A DNA stretch of 52,828 nucleotides from Bacteroidota bacterium (GCA_029573235.1 JAKQGX010000011.1:1-52828), one strand, 5' to 3'; positions 8,490 through 18,244 are shown, counted from the stretch's first letter. The notes: a model not told the origin generated them from the sequence alone. Translations and numbers: made by a program.

Positions 8490-10772
8490 TTATCGGTTCC
8501 ACTCATCATCCGGAATGGTGGGTATTTGCTCGGTTGCTTCATCGTCTTCTCTATTGCCGGTGCTGCCATAATGAGTGGTGCCGGCTCGTTCCTCGCTGCC
8601 CGGGTCGTAGAATGCACAATCTTTAAACCCTTCCGGTTCGGTAAATTTCGCTGCCTCGTCAATACCCAATGTTTTGTCGGCATATACCTTTTTCATAAAG
8701 AGAGCAAAGATGGGCAATGCTGCCGCAGCCCCTTGTCCGAGGGCTTCGCTACGGAAGCGTAAGGCTCTGTCATCGCATCCTACCCATGCACCTGCCAGCA
8801 ATTGCGGTGTGTAGCCAATAAACCATGCATCCGCTTGGCTATTGGTAGTACCGGTTTTACCGGCTATTTCGCTTTGGATACCGTATCGATTACGAAGGCG
8901 TTGCGCTGTACCATGATTCACCACGCCTTGCATCATTTTTACCATAGTGTAAGCCGTAGAAGCAGGTATCAATTCTTTTTGTTGCGGTACAAAACTCTTA
9001 ATGATATTACCGTTTCTATCTTCAATCTTGGTGATGTACAAGGGGCGTGTGTTCATTCCATTGGTCGGAAACATGGTATAAGACCAAAGCATTTCATACA
9101 AAGAAACATCCGATACGCCCAAGGCTATAGAAGGTACCTTGGCTAATTCAGCCGATATACCACAACGATGTGCATACTCTACAAAAGCATCAATCCCTAC
9201 TTGGTTGATGAGGTACAGTGCGGCATTGTTTATAGAAAGCGCCAGAGCTTTGCTCATGGGCAACGAGCCGTACTTAGAACCGCCGGCATCGTAGTATTTG
9301 GGCTGAAACCCCGGAAAGTGTTGAGGGGTTGTAGATACCGCACCACAAGCAGAGAAACCATTGTTTACGGCAAAGGAATAGAGCAATGGTTTTATGGTAG
9401 AGCCTACTTGTCTTCCCGAGCCAATGTCCACGTGGTCATATTGAAAATGGGTATGGTCGATGCCGCCCACCCAGGCTTTTACATCGCCGGTATAGGGATC
9501 CATCACCATAAAGCCGGCTTGCAAAAACATTTTCATGTACTTGATAGAATCAATGGGGCTCATGGTAGTGTCAATGCTGTGCGATTTGTTCCAGGCAAAC
9601 ACTTTCATCTTTACCGGTGTGTTCATTTCCCGCATCATTTCAGCATCCAATTTTCCTTCTTCTTTCATCATCCTCCAGCGTTCGGATTGTTTGATGGAAC
9701 GTTGCAGATTCTCTTTCAAAGTAGTGTTCCAAATGCTGCCATCTCTATAGCCCGATTGTGATATGAATAACTGTTGTATCGACTTGATATGCTCTTCCAC
9801 CGCTTGCTCTGCATAGCGTTGCATTTTCACGTCGAGGGTGGTATAGATTCTCAAGCCATCTTTGTAAATGTTGTATTCTAAATCGCTATTGGGTTTTTTA
9901 ATACCCTTTAATAGAGCTTTTACTTCTTTTTCTACCTCTTGTCTGAAGTAAGGTGCTGTGCCTTCATGGTAGTCGAGCTTTTTATATTTTAGCTTGATGG
10001 GCTTGTCGATGTACTTTGCCAAATCTGCCGAAGAAATAAACCCATACTTATTCATTTGTCCTAGTACTACATTTCTCCGAACCAGTGATTTGTCTGGGTT
10101 TCTGCGCGGGTTGTATAAGGTGTTTCCCTTCAACATCCCAATCAATACTGCGGCTTCATCAACGGTGAGTTTGTCGGGTGCTTTACTAAAAAAGGTAAGG
10201 GAAGAATTTTTGATGCCATATACATTATCTCCAAATGGAACCGTATTCAAGTACAGGGTAATGATTTCATTTTTGGTAAGATTGGTTTCAAGTTTCACCG
10301 CCAACACCCATTCTTTTAGTTTGATGAAGGGCAAGGTGATTAAGTTAGGATTGCGACGCGGGAATAGGTTTTTCGCCAATTGTTGCGTAATGGTACTGCC
10401 GCCACCTTCTTTTCCCAGAAACAACAATACCCGCAATAAGGCTCTGCCATCAATGCCGGAGTGTTCATAAAAACGGGCATCTTCCGTAGCTAATAATGCA
10501 TTGATAACATTGGGAGAAATCTCTTCAAAGGAGCTATTAGAGCGGTCTTGTACGAAGTAGCGCCCCAACAAACTGCCATCGTTTGCATACACCTCAGAAG
10601 AAAGGGCACTGCTGGGGTTTTCCAATTCTTTCATAGAAGGCATGTAGCCCAATACGCCAAAGTTGATTAGGATAATCATTAAGTTGAATAAAAGGATACC
10701 CATGCCAAAGGCACGCCACAACAAACGCACGGAGCGTTTTCGAGGAGTCGCATTATTGTTCAATTGAGCCAT
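8490..10772 (-). CDS. Penicillin-binding protein 1A, bifunctional transglycosylase/transpeptidase
   Basis: A class A PBP of 760 residues that polymerises glycan strands and cross-links peptidoglycan. One N-terminal membrane segment (AFGMGILLFNLMIILINFGVLGY, residues about 20-45) anchors it. The GT51 domain shows ALLATEDARFYEHSGID with the catalytic Glu and GGSTITQQLAKNLFP. The transpeptidase has Ser458 in GSTIKP, the SxN motif in LSINNA, and KTG in AGKTGTTNSQADAWFIGY. The C-terminus is acidic and low in complexity. I chose the ATG at 10772; a GTG three codons upstream also fits. It is monocistronic or the last gene after the transglutaminase gene 117 bases upstream. Confidence 0.95.
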   Translation of the reverse strand: MAQLNNNATPRKRSVRLLWRAFGMGILLFNLMIILINFGVLGYMPSMKELENPSSALSSEVYANDGSLLGRYFVQDRSNSSFEEISPNVINALLATEDARFYEHSGIDGRALLRVLLFLGKEGGGSTITQQLAKNLFPRRNPNLITLPFIKLKEWVLAVKLETNLTKNEIITLYLNTVPFGDNVYGIKNSSLTFFSKAPDKLTVDEAAVLIGMLKGNTLYNPRRNPDKSLVRRNVVLGQMNKYGFISSADLAKYIDKPIKLKYKKLDYHEGTAPYFRQEVEKEVKALLKGIKKPNSDLEYNIYKDGLRIYTTLDVKMQRYAEQAVEEHIKSIQQLFISQSGYRDGSIWNTTLKENLQRSIKQSERWRMMKEEGKLDAEMMREMNTPVKMKVFAWNKSHSIDTTMSPIDSIKYMKMFLQAGFMVMDPYTGDVKAWVGGIDHTHFQYDHVDIGSGRQVGSTIKPLLYSFAVNNGFSACGAVSTTPQHFPGFQPKYYDAGGSKYGSLPMSKALALSINNAALYLINQVGIDAFVEYAHRCGISAELAKVPSIALGVSDVSLYEMLWSYTMFPTNGMNTRPLYITKIEDRNGNIIKSFVPQQKELIPASTAYTMVKMMQGVVNHGTAQRLRNRYGIQSEIAGKTGTTNSQADAWFIGYTPQLLAGAWVGCDDRALRFRSEALGQGAAAALPIFALFMKKVYADKTLGIDEAAKFTEPEGFKDCAFYDPGSEERAGTTHYGSTGNREDDEATEQIPTIPDDEWNR

Positions 10773-10888
10773 AAAACCCACAAGACTTTTATAGAGGTAA
10801 AAGTAAAAAGTAAATTAGACTTTTAAAGCCCACGCATATTTTCACTGCAATATAAAGGTTGTAGCCGTCTCATTCTTTATAAAAAACA

Positions 10889-13537
10889 TCATTCATCATT
10901 TGTTGTCTTTACAAAATAATGTAGGCTTCTCCATGGTTTTAAAAAGCCGATCATTCGAATTTTCCATGGAAGAGTAAGGCGTACTTGTTTTAGGAAAGGC
11001 AATAGGAAGTTTTGTACCGCATTTATTTCAATTGGTTGTAAGGGCTGCTGGGCATATTTCTGTTTCAAGTATAGATTCATAAATTGGGTAAACCCATCTC
11101 CGAACTGCGGTGCTACCACACGTTGTGCGTATTGCAAAGGTGTTTCATCTTTTCTTGTGACTCCTACTTGATGCAGATAGAATGTACTCGCTTTGTATGC
11201 CCAATAGGATTGTTGTTGCGGATGCGACACTCGATAGCGCAATCTATAATATCGGAAGATGGAATAGGGTAGCAATAGCAACAACAAGAAAGTAGTTCCC
11301 AATGCTACTACCGTATTTCGTAGTAGGTGTTTTATGATGGATGAAGCCTGTATCTCATTCTTGTTTTTTTCGATGGGAGGCTTTTGCTGCATCACTTGTT
11401 TTAAATATACTTCGTCGATGGGTGTGGGATGTGGAAACCTTTGGGTCAGCGCATTGGCACTTTCGCTATTGCCTTTGCTCAGTTGCTTCATTGCGGCAGC
11501 ATACGATACGGCGGTGGCAGTATCTCCTTTTACAATAGCACTTATGGGCACCGATATACTATCTATCCGTATCGCTGCTACTTTCAAATCCATCTCCAAG
11601 TCCACGGTGGGGTTGAGGGTATATTCTTTATCATGAAAGACCATGCTGTTGACGCGAAGGATCATGTGTTTTTTTAGGGTATCAATTTCCTTCACTACAC
11701 CCTCTGCTGCCAACCACGCTTTGGGTGGCTGTAGCGGTGGTGTTCCATCGGGTTGCGGACTTTCTTCGGCTTCATCGTTGCCCACTGTAGTATCAAAATC
11801 GAGCCAGCCATACCCCGGGAAATACACTTCTACCCAGGCATGTGCCTGATCGGCATAATACCAATACCAGCCTTTGTTTTTATCGCTCCTATCCACCGTA
11901 AGAAACCCAACGGTGATACGAGAGGGAATACCTAATGCTCGCAACATAAACAAGGTGGCACCGGCATAATAAGCACAATACCCTTTTTTATTCTCAAAGA
12001 GAAAATACATCAACTTCGAAGCACTAGGAATATCGGGTATGCCCGGATTGTCGGTATAGGTAAAGCGTCGTTCGCCGTTCTCGTCTTTCGATAAAAAATA
12101 ATCTCTAATGGCCAGCACCTTATCTACCGGGGTGGTGGCGTGCTGTGTAATTTGTTTTGCCAAGTCGGTTATCTTTTGATACTTGACATCCTTTGGCATT
12201 CGCGTATAATATTCCAAGAAGGATTTACTTGTTTGATGGTAATCAACAACGTTTCGCAATACCTCAAATCGCTGCTCTTGAAAAGCTTTTATGGAAGGGT
12301 TTTCAGCATTGTAAATAAAGTAGGCGCTGTTTAGTTCTGATACATAACTCTTGGCACGAAAGGCAGAAATATACTGGTCTTTAAAATCCTTTTCGATGGC
12401 GATGGGTTGCACAAAAAAGCCGGTGCTGGGTGCCAAATAGGTAGCCGGCGAAAGGGCTTTATTATACACTTCTACCTCTACTGTTTTTCGTAGTTTGTCG
12501 CCCATGGCATTTCGTATTACGCTGCTGTCGTATTGGGTAAAAAACAGTGGAATTTTATTAGGTTTCGGTTCAAACAAATCGTTGTTGGGTATCAGGCTAT
12601 CTCGTTCGAATGTTTCGGTAAGCGTATCGAAAAGGGTATAATGAAAGGCAGTGAGGTAAAGAGGATTAGGGACATCGGAATCCGGAAAAAAATTATCGAT
12701 ATGAGCCGCAAATAACAGCTCGTTGTTTCTGCCCAAAGATCCCCGCAGCCGGGTGTATTGCTCCAATTCAAACGTACCGTCTTTGTTTTTCTTCAACATG
12801 CTGTGCTGCCCTTGTTGTCCGCCACCACCATAGTTGTCAACCGTTTCTTTAATTTCTTGCTGCATGAAATACACTAAACCGCCCAGCAACAATACCGCGA
12901 GTGCGATGAAAAACAACAACCGTCGAGTGAGGAACCACCATAGTTTCTTTGAACTTTCTCGATAACTATACAATTGCTCTGTTGTAAAAACCAGGTAAAC
13001 CGCATACAGTAAAATTGGGCTGAGGGAAAACAGCAGTTGCTCTACGGTGGTAATCTTGCTTTGGGCTATTAGTAATATGAATGCTGTCAAACACATTGTT
13101 GCTACTAGTATGGAGAAATATCGCAGACGCATAAAGCCCCAGCCCATCAGCCATCCCAATAGAAATAAGAAGGAAAAAGTTCGGAATTGTATTGCAATAA
13201 AAAAAGCATCAAACTCGCCGGTAGCCAGGTTGTCAATGCTTTTATAAACCAGCATGAGCGCAATGGATACGAGTAGAAAGGGCACTAAGAAACGAAATCG
13301 GAAAGCATAGAAAACAGCACTCAGCACCATGCCGCACAAAAAGAAAAGAGTCAGCAGCAAACTCAAATTGCCGGCAGCCGGTAGCGAAGTGAGCAGTCCT
13401 GTGGATGGGTCGCCAATGATGCCGAAATATTCACTTGCTTGCCAAAACAGAAAATATCCTGCAATGGCCGTAGGTAGTATCAGAAAGATAACTTTAGCCA
13501 ATAACTCATTGACCGGTGTGATTCGCTGATGGCTCAT
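10889..13537 (-). CDS. Membrane transglutaminase-like protein (TgpA-like)
   Basis: An 882-residue protein with about six or seven N-terminal membrane segments (residues about 10-230), a long extracytoplasmic part, and one more segment near residue 755. The transglutaminase/protease-like core has Cys521 in KGYCAYYAG, His566 in AHAWVEVYF and Asp580 in WLDFDTT, so the triad is intact. The last 100 residues carry YWAYKASTFYLHQVG and ETPLQYAQRV, like the DUF4129 domain found at the end of such proteins. The architecture resembles TgpA of Pseudomonas. Substrates are unknown; these proteins are often near envelope genes, and here PBP1A follows. Confidence 0.88.
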   Translation of the reverse strand: MSHQRITPVNELLAKVIFLILPTAIAGYFLFWQASEYFGIIGDPSTGLLTSLPAAGNLSLLLTLFFLCGMVLSAVFYAFRFRFLVPFLLVSIALMLVYKSIDNLATGEFDAFFIAIQFRTFSFLFLLGWLMGWGFMRLRYFSILVATMCLTAFILLIAQSKITTVEQLLFSLSPILLYAVYLVFTTEQLYSYRESSKKLWWFLTRRLLFFIALAVLLLGGLVYFMQQEIKETVDNYGGGGQQGQHSMLKKNKDGTFELEQYTRLRGSLGRNNELLFAAHIDNFFPDSDVPNPLYLTAFHYTLFDTLTETFERDSLIPNNDLFEPKPNKIPLFFTQYDSSVIRNAMGDKLRKTVEVEVYNKALSPATYLAPSTGFFVQPIAIEKDFKDQYISAFRAKSYVSELNSAYFIYNAENPSIKAFQEQRFEVLRNVVDYHQTSKSFLEYYTRMPKDVKYQKITDLAKQITQHATTPVDKVLAIRDYFLSKDENGERRFTYTDNPGIPDIPSASKLMYFLFENKKGYCAYYAGATLFMLRALGIPSRITVGFLTVDRSDKNKGWYWYYADQAHAWVEVYFPGYGWLDFDTTVGNDEAEESPQPDGTPPLQPPKAWLAAEGVVKEIDTLKKHMILRVNSMVFHDKEYTLNPTVDLEMDLKVAAIRIDSISVPISAIVKGDTATAVSYAAAMKQLSKGNSESANALTQRFPHPTPIDEVYLKQVMQQKPPIEKNKNEIQASSIIKHLLRNTVVALGTTFLLLLLLPYSIFRYYRLRYRVSHPQQQSYWAYKASTFYLHQVGVTRKDETPLQYAQRVVAPQFGDGFTQFMNLYLKQKYAQQPLQPIEINAVQNFLLPFLKQVRLTLPWKIRMIGFLKPWRSLHYFVKTTNDE

Positions 13538-13761
13538 GGGCGGATATCAATGAATAAATGTAGTTGAAAAATAGCGATGCAGGTTGTTAAAAATAGAAAG
13601 CCCAAAACCGATACGAATCGCCATCTATATAGAACTTTTGTGTGGTTGATACATCACGTTGTTTTATTACACCACCGCATACAACGGATAAATCAACATA
13701 AAAAAGAATCCTAAAATACATAGCTCAAATGGCGAACGTAGGCAGAGGAAAACAAAACAAT

Positions 13762-13769
13762 TACCTTTG
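13762..13769 (+). promoter_or_regulatory. Bacteroidota -7 box (TACCTTTG)
   Basis: An exact match to TAnnTTTG that ends four bases before the preferred ATG of the C45 hydrolase gene, which would make the transcript almost leaderless. No TTG at the -33 position is seen, so the call is tentative. It also argues against the longer start at 13729. Confidence 0.4.
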
Positions 13770-13773
13770 CGCC

Positions 13774-15450
13774 ATGCGGCGATTGTTACGGATTCTATTG
13801 AAAATAGGAGGGGTTGTATTGGGCGTTTTCTTATTGTTGTTACTCACATTGACGGTCTATATCTATAAGGTATCAGACTTTCCTGACCCGGCTGTGACCG
13901 ACACTTCATCGTATGCACTGAAGCCTGAACTCATCGAAGGCAGCCTGTCCTCCATCGGGAAAAATTGGATTCGCAAAAATGAATACGGACTTTATGAGAT
14001 GTTCGTGGAAGGGAAACCTTTGGAGCGCGGTGTAATAGAAGGCAAATTATCACAGAAACTCATCACCGACCAAGAAGTCGCTTTCACCGATGAAATCAAA
14101 CGGATGATTCCTTCGCACCGTTACCTCAAATTTTTGAAATACGTGATTGGCTTTATGAACCGTGGGCTTCCCGATCATGTAACACCGGAATACCAGCAAG
14201 AGATATATGGCATCTCCAGAGCTGCATCATCTCAGTTCAATTGGATAGGCGATAACTACGACCGCATACTGAGCTACCATGCTGCGCACGATATTGGTCA
14301 TGCTTTGCAAAACATGATGTTGGTGGGATGTACTTCCTTTGGTGCTTGGGGCGGCAAGACCGCAAACGGTAGCTTGCTGGTTGGTAGAAACTTTGATTTT
14401 TGGGTGGGAGATAAATTTGCCGAACACAAGATTGTAAGTTTTACCAAGCCCGATAAAGGACATGCTTTTGCATCGATTACTTGGGGTGGCTTTATAGGTG
14501 TAGTGAGTGGTATGAATGACCAAGGACTGACCGTTACCATCAATGCTGCCAAGTCATCCATTCCTTTTAATGCAGCAACACCGGTATCATTAGTTGCCAG
14601 AGAAATATTGCAATACGCCGCCACCATTGAGGAAGCCATTGCCATTGCAAAGCGAAGGGAGATGTTTGTGTCAGAGAGTTTTTTAATAGCCAGTGCCAAA
14701 GACCACAAAGCCGTAGTGATAGAAAAAACACCCAACGAATTAGCCGTTTATGACCCCAATGAAGAAGCGATATCCTGTACCAATCACTATCAAAGTACTG
14801 CTTTTGAAAACCAAGAACTCAATGTAGCGCAAAAACAAAATAGCGCTTCTGTATATCGTCATCAACGATTGGAAGAATTACTGCAAGCACAATATCCATT
14901 GACACCTCAAAAGATGGCAACCATCCTTCGAGATAGACGAGGATTACACAACCGAAACATCGGAAATGGAAATGAAAAAGCCATCAACCAACTCATTGCT
15001 CATCACTCTATCATATTCCAACCCGATAGCCTTCGTTTTTGGGTGAGTAGCAACCCCTGGCAATTGGGCGCTTATGTATGTTACGATTTGAAAAAGATAG
15101 AGAACCTGAATGGGCTTCATAAAGACCAACCAGTTGCTATCAGCAGCCTTACCATTGCACCCGATAGCTTTTTGCTCACGAAAGACTACACTGATTATTT
15201 GCAATTCCGAAAAAATAAATGGGCACTCTTAACCCATCAACCGGTTGATACCGCCGCTACCATTCATGCTAATCCATTCTTTTATGATGCCTACCGAATC
15301 GCAGGTGATTATTGTATGCGGCAAGCTTGGTATGCGCAGGCAGAGGCTTACTACAGTCATGCGCTTACTTTAGAAATAGCCACCGTAGAAGAACGAAAGA
15401 GCATAGAAGATAAGCAACAAACCTGCCGGCAAGCCCTGAATAAGAAATAA
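13774..15450 (+). CDS. C45-family autoproteolytic Ntn-hydrolase/acyltransferase
   Basis: A 558-residue protein with one N-terminal membrane segment (residues 5-30), then an extracytoplasmic Ntn-hydrolase domain of the peptidase C45 (isopenicillin N acyltransferase-like) family. The probable nucleophile is Cys186 in LVGCTSFGAWGGKT, freed by self-cleavage at Gly185-Cys186, and GRNFDFW (about 204-210) follows as in family members. A C-terminal part with TPR-like helices (YAQAEAYYSHALTLE) ends the protein. The real substrate is unknown; members hydrolyse or transfer amide-linked acyl groups. The ATG at 13774 is chosen because it begins the membrane anchor and follows a -7 box. It is the first of three plus-strand genes. 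Confidence 0.85.
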   Translation: MRRLLRILLKIGGVVLGVFLLLLLTLTVYIYKVSDFPDPAVTDTSSYALKPELIEGSLSSIGKNWIRKNEYGLYEMFVEGKPLERGVIEGKLSQKLITDQEVAFTDEIKRMIPSHRYLKFLKYVIGFMNRGLPDHVTPEYQQEIYGISRAASSQFNWIGDNYDRILSYHAAHDIGHALQNMMLVGCTSFGAWGGKTANGSLLVGRNFDFWVGDKFAEHKIVSFTKPDKGHAFASITWGGFIGVVSGMNDQGLTVTINAAKSSIPFNAATPVSLVAREILQYAATIEEAIAIAKRREMFVSESFLIASAKDHKAVVIEKTPNELAVYDPNEEAISCTNHYQSTAFENQELNVAQKQNSASVYRHQRLEELLQAQYPLTPQKMATILRDRRGLHNRNIGNGNEKAINQLIAHHSIIFQPDSLRFWVSSNPWQLGAYVCYDLKKIENLNGLHKDQPVAISSLTIAPDSFLLTKDYTDYLQFRKNKWALLTHQPVDTAATIHANPFFYDAYRIAGDYCMRQAWYAQAEAYYSHALTLEIATVEERKSIEDKQQTCRQALNKK

Positions 15451-15471
15451 CCGTATTTTCCTTTGGGATAC

Positions 15472-15479
15472 TATTTTTG
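15472..15479 (+). promoter_or_regulatory. Bacteroidota -7 box (TATTTTTG)
   Basis: An exact TAnnTTTG match located 27 bases before the ATG of the GT2-DUF2062 gene. No clear -33 TTG is present at the usual distance. Confidence 0.4.
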
Positions 15480-15506
15480 CACCAACCCGAATAAGCATCA
15501 TCAAGC

Positions 15507-16700
15507 ATGACCACACCTAAATATGAAGACCTTTTTGTAAAGAACAATGCTTGTGTACTCATTCCTACTTATAACAATGCACGCACCATTACGGCGGTTA
15601 TAGACAGCATTCTTACCTATACATCTCGCATCATTGTGGTGAATGACGGCTCTACAGATGAAACGTCATCGTTGTTGGCACGATACCCACAATTGACGAT
15701 TGTGCAGTACGAACAGAATCAAGGTAAGGGTTATGCCTTGCAACAAGGTTTTTTGAAAGCCGCATCTTTGAACTATCAACACGCCATTACTATTGATAGC
15801 GATGGACAACATTATGCCGATGACCTCATAGTATTCTTAAATCAATTGGAGCAAACACCCGATGCACTATTGGTAGGTGCTCGCAATTTGAATCAAGAAA
15901 ATGTACCTACAAAGAGTTCATTCGGAAACCGCTTTTCAAATTTTTGGTTTTGGGTGAATACCGGTATTCAGATGCCCGATACGCAATCGGGATACCGCTC
16001 CTATCCTATAAAGAAGATTGCCGGCAAACGATATTTTTCCCGCAAGTATGAATTTGAAATTGAAGTGATGGTACGCGCATCATGGAGTGGCGTACCCGTG
16101 ATGGCTGTGCCGATTTCGGTGTATTACCCAACTGCTGAAGAACGCATATCTCACTTTCGTCCGTTCAAAGACTTTAGCCGTATTAGTGTGCTCAATACCG
16201 TATTGGTGCTTATTGCGCTGCTTTGGATAAAACCTAGGAACCTATTTTTATCCTTGTTGAAAAAAGAAGGATGGGTACAACTGTGGCGTTCATTATTTCA
16301 AAATCCGCAAGAAAGCAGCCATAAGAAAGCATCATCGGTAGCCTTTGGGTTATTCATGGGCATCGTACCTGTTTGGGGTTTTCAGTTGGCTATCGGCATT
16401 CCACTTTCCCTACTTTTTCGTATGAACAAAGCCCTGTTTTTATTAGCAGCGAATATCAGCATTTTCCCAATGACCCCTATCATTTGGATGGCGAGTCTCC
16501 TTACCGGCAAGCTCATTTTAGGGAATCATGAATGGTCGCTGGATTGGCACAACATTACATTGGAACGGGTGAAAGCCGAAGGCATTGCTTTCTTTTTGGG
16601 AGGTACTATACTGGCCATAGTAGCGGCCATTATCGGCTATCTAATCAGCTATCTCATCTTGCTGTGGATTCGTCGCCACCAATCGTATCGATCCTCGTAA
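15507..16700 (+). CDS. GT2 glycosyltransferase fused to DUF2062
   Basis: A 397-residue two-domain protein. Residues 15-225 are a GT2 domain: CVLIPTYNNARTI, IIVVNDGSTDETSS, AITIDSDGQHYADD (metal-binding acidic site) and MPDTQSGYRSYP, which resembles the polyprenol-phosphate sugar synthase branch (DPM/GtrB-like). After a hydrophobic helix near 225-245, residues about 270-395 form DUF2062, with SSVAFGLFMGIVPVWGFQLAIG and further membrane segments. The fusion implies a membrane-bound enzyme, perhaps making a lipid-linked sugar. Both halves are intact and in one frame. It lies 56 bases after the C45 hydrolase gene. Confidence 0.9.
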   Translation: MTTPKYEDLFVKNNACVLIPTYNNARTITAVIDSILTYTSRIIVVNDGSTDETSSLLARYPQLTIVQYEQNQGKGYALQQGFLKAASLNYQHAITIDSDGQHYADDLIVFLNQLEQTPDALLVGARNLNQENVPTKSSFGNRFSNFWFWVNTGIQMPDTQSGYRSYPIKKIAGKRYFSRKYEFEIEVMVRASWSGVPVMAVPISVYYPTAEERISHFRPFKDFSRISVLNTVLVLIALLWIKPRNLFLSLLKKEGWVQLWRSLFQNPQESSHKKASSVAFGLFMGIVPVWGFQLAIGIPLSLLFRMNKALFLLAANISIFPMTPIIWMASLLTGKLILGNHEWSLDWHNITLERVKAEGIAFFLGGTILAIVAAIIGYLISYLILLWIRRHQSYRSS

Positions 16701-16800
16701 CCCTTTGCCAATAGAGGGTTTTGTTTCTTTTGAACGGCTGCCAATTATTAGTATGAAGTTAATTGCATACATCACTGACGCAAAAGACCTACAAAAAATA

Positions 16801-16808
16801 TATTTTTG
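16801..16808 (+). promoter_or_regulatory. Bacteroidota -7 box (TATTTTTG)
   Basis: An exact TAnnTTTG match 14 bases before the GTG start of the cyanophycinase-like gene. It lies inside the reading frame if the TTG at 16763 were the start, which supports the shorter protein. Confidence 0.4.
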
Positions 16809-16822
16809 CAACGAATCAAATC

Positions 16823-17719
16823 GTGAACCGAGTGAACCAAATATTGCAGCCAAAGGGCTACTTAGTAGCAGTGGGTGGGGCAGAAGATAAAGGCACAGAC
16901 TTAGAAAAAGGTATCATTGAGCGCAACCGTCTTAATTTTTTCGAATTAGGAATTCTTAGCAATATCATCAACCTGATAGATAGTACGCAGAAACCCATCG
17001 TCGAGGTGGTTACTACTGCTTCTTCAATACCCGATGAGGTGTTCGAAAACTATCAAAGCGCCTTTCAAAAATTAGGAGTTGAAAACATCAATCATATCCG
17101 CATCCGCAATAGAGAAGATACCGCAAACCCAGAGTTTTTAGAGCGCTTGACCAAGGCAAATTGTATCATGTTTTCGGGGGGCAATCAGTTGCGACTTTCT
17201 TCCATTTTTGGAGGAACTGAGTTTCTACAAATACTAAAAGAGAAATACTACAACGAGCACTTTGTGATAGGAGGTACCAGCGCCGGCGCCATGGCAATGA
17301 GCAATACCATGATCTATGAAGGGAACGCATCGTTGGCTCACCTCAAAGGAGAAGTGCGTATCACTACGGGCGTAGGGTTATTGCAAAATGTAATTATTGA
17401 TACCCATTTTGACAAGCGCGGCCGCTTCAACCGATTGGCGCAAGCAGTAGCCGGCAATCCGGGTACCATTGGTATTGGGCTGGGAGAAAATACCGGTGTC
17501 ATTGTAAAAAATGGATACGAGCTCACGACCATCGGGTTGGGTTCTGTCATTATCATCGACGGAAAAAATATTGACTACAACAATATTGCTGACATTGCAT
17601 TTGGTGCTCCTATTTCCGTTGGCAACATCCTCGTTCACATCATGTCGGCGGGTGATGTATATAGCCTTCAGGAACGTAAGTACGAGGGAAGAAATGTCAT
17701 TGTTCCGGTTGAGGATTAA
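16823..17719 (+). CDS. Cyanophycinase-like peptidase (S51 family)
   Basis: A 298-residue enzyme of peptidase family S51. The N-terminus LVAVGGAEDKG and the nucleophile motif VIGGTSAGAMAMS (Ser at about residue 153) match cyanophycinase, which cuts multi-Arg-poly-Asp into beta-Asp-Arg dipeptides. IMFSGGNQLRL and IDTHFDKRGRFNRL are also typical. There is no signal peptide, so it acts in the cytoplasm. No cyanophycin synthetase is seen in the window, so the substrate may be cyanophycin made elsewhere or beta-aspartyl peptides. GTG at 16823 is preferred because a -7 box sits just upstream; TTG at 16763 would add 20 residues. Confidence 0.9.
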   Translation: MNRVNQILQPKGYLVAVGGAEDKGTDLEKGIIERNRLNFFELGILSNIINLIDSTQKPIVEVVTTASSIPDEVFENYQSAFQKLGVENINHIRIRNREDTANPEFLERLTKANCIMFSGGNQLRLSSIFGGTEFLQILKEKYYNEHFVIGGTSAGAMAMSNTMIYEGNASLAHLKGEVRITTGVGLLQNVIIDTHFDKRGRFNRLAQAVAGNPGTIGIGLGENTGVIVKNGYELTTIGLGSVIIIDGKNIDYNNIADIAFGAPISVGNILVHIMSAGDVYSLQERKYEGRNVIVPVED

Positions 17720-17795
17720 AAATTCTTTATTTTTTTAAAAGGACTATTGCATCTTATTTTTGGTTGTTCTAATTTGTGGTATAAAATTTTATACC

Positions 17796-18224
17796 ATGTT
17801 GAAACAATCAATTTTATTAGTAGCATTCATTTGCTATTCCATTGCCGGTTGGGCAGTTTCCTGGAAAGGACAAAGTTTTAATTTCCCTAATGGTCCCAAA
17901 GAGTGGAGCGACCCCATAACTTATGAGATTCGCAGCGAGAAAATGGAGAAAAAAGGCGACGCTGCCGTAAAAGTAGAAATACGCGTGAGGGCTGTAAAAA
18001 AGATAGCCATGGGTTGTCGTTACGAGCTAGAGATTACGAATAAGGATACAAGAGGCATTCGCTTTGGCGTGCATAACATGAGCAACAAACTTAGCTACAA
18101 GCTAAAAGAAGGTGCTTCGAAAACAGGCATTATCGATTCCTTTACAAGAGGCTGCAAGGGTATAGAAAGTTGTGGCGATTGTGCATGTGATTTCTATCTC
18201 GATGATATCAGCCTTATGAAGTAA
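17796..18224 (+). CDS. Small secreted protein of unknown function
   Basis: A 142-residue protein that I do not recognise. It starts with a clear signal peptide (LKQSILLVAFICYSIAGWAVS), then a mature part of about 120 residues. The middle is rich in charged residues and beta-strand-like (VKVEIRVRAVKKIAMGCRYELEITNK), and the C-terminus holds several cysteines in GCKGIESCGDCACDFYLDD, which could form disulfides or bind metal. The ATG at 17796 is chosen because it begins the signal peptide. A terminator follows, so it is separated from the GH46 gene downstream. Confidence 0.72.
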   Translation: MLKQSILLVAFICYSIAGWAVSWKGQSFNFPNGPKEWSDPITYEIRSEKMEKKGDAAVKVEIRVRAVKKIAMGCRYELEITNKDTRGIRFGVHNMSNKLSYKLKEGASKTGIIDSFTRGCKGIESCGDCACDFYLDDISLMK

Positions 18225-18244
18225 CCATTTCATTTTTTTAGAAG

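Noticed and set aside
16705-16890. A plus-strand frame between the GT2-DUF2062 and cyanophycinase genes
   Set aside because: It overlaps the promoter box and the N-terminus of the cyanophycinase in another frame, and shows no similarity.
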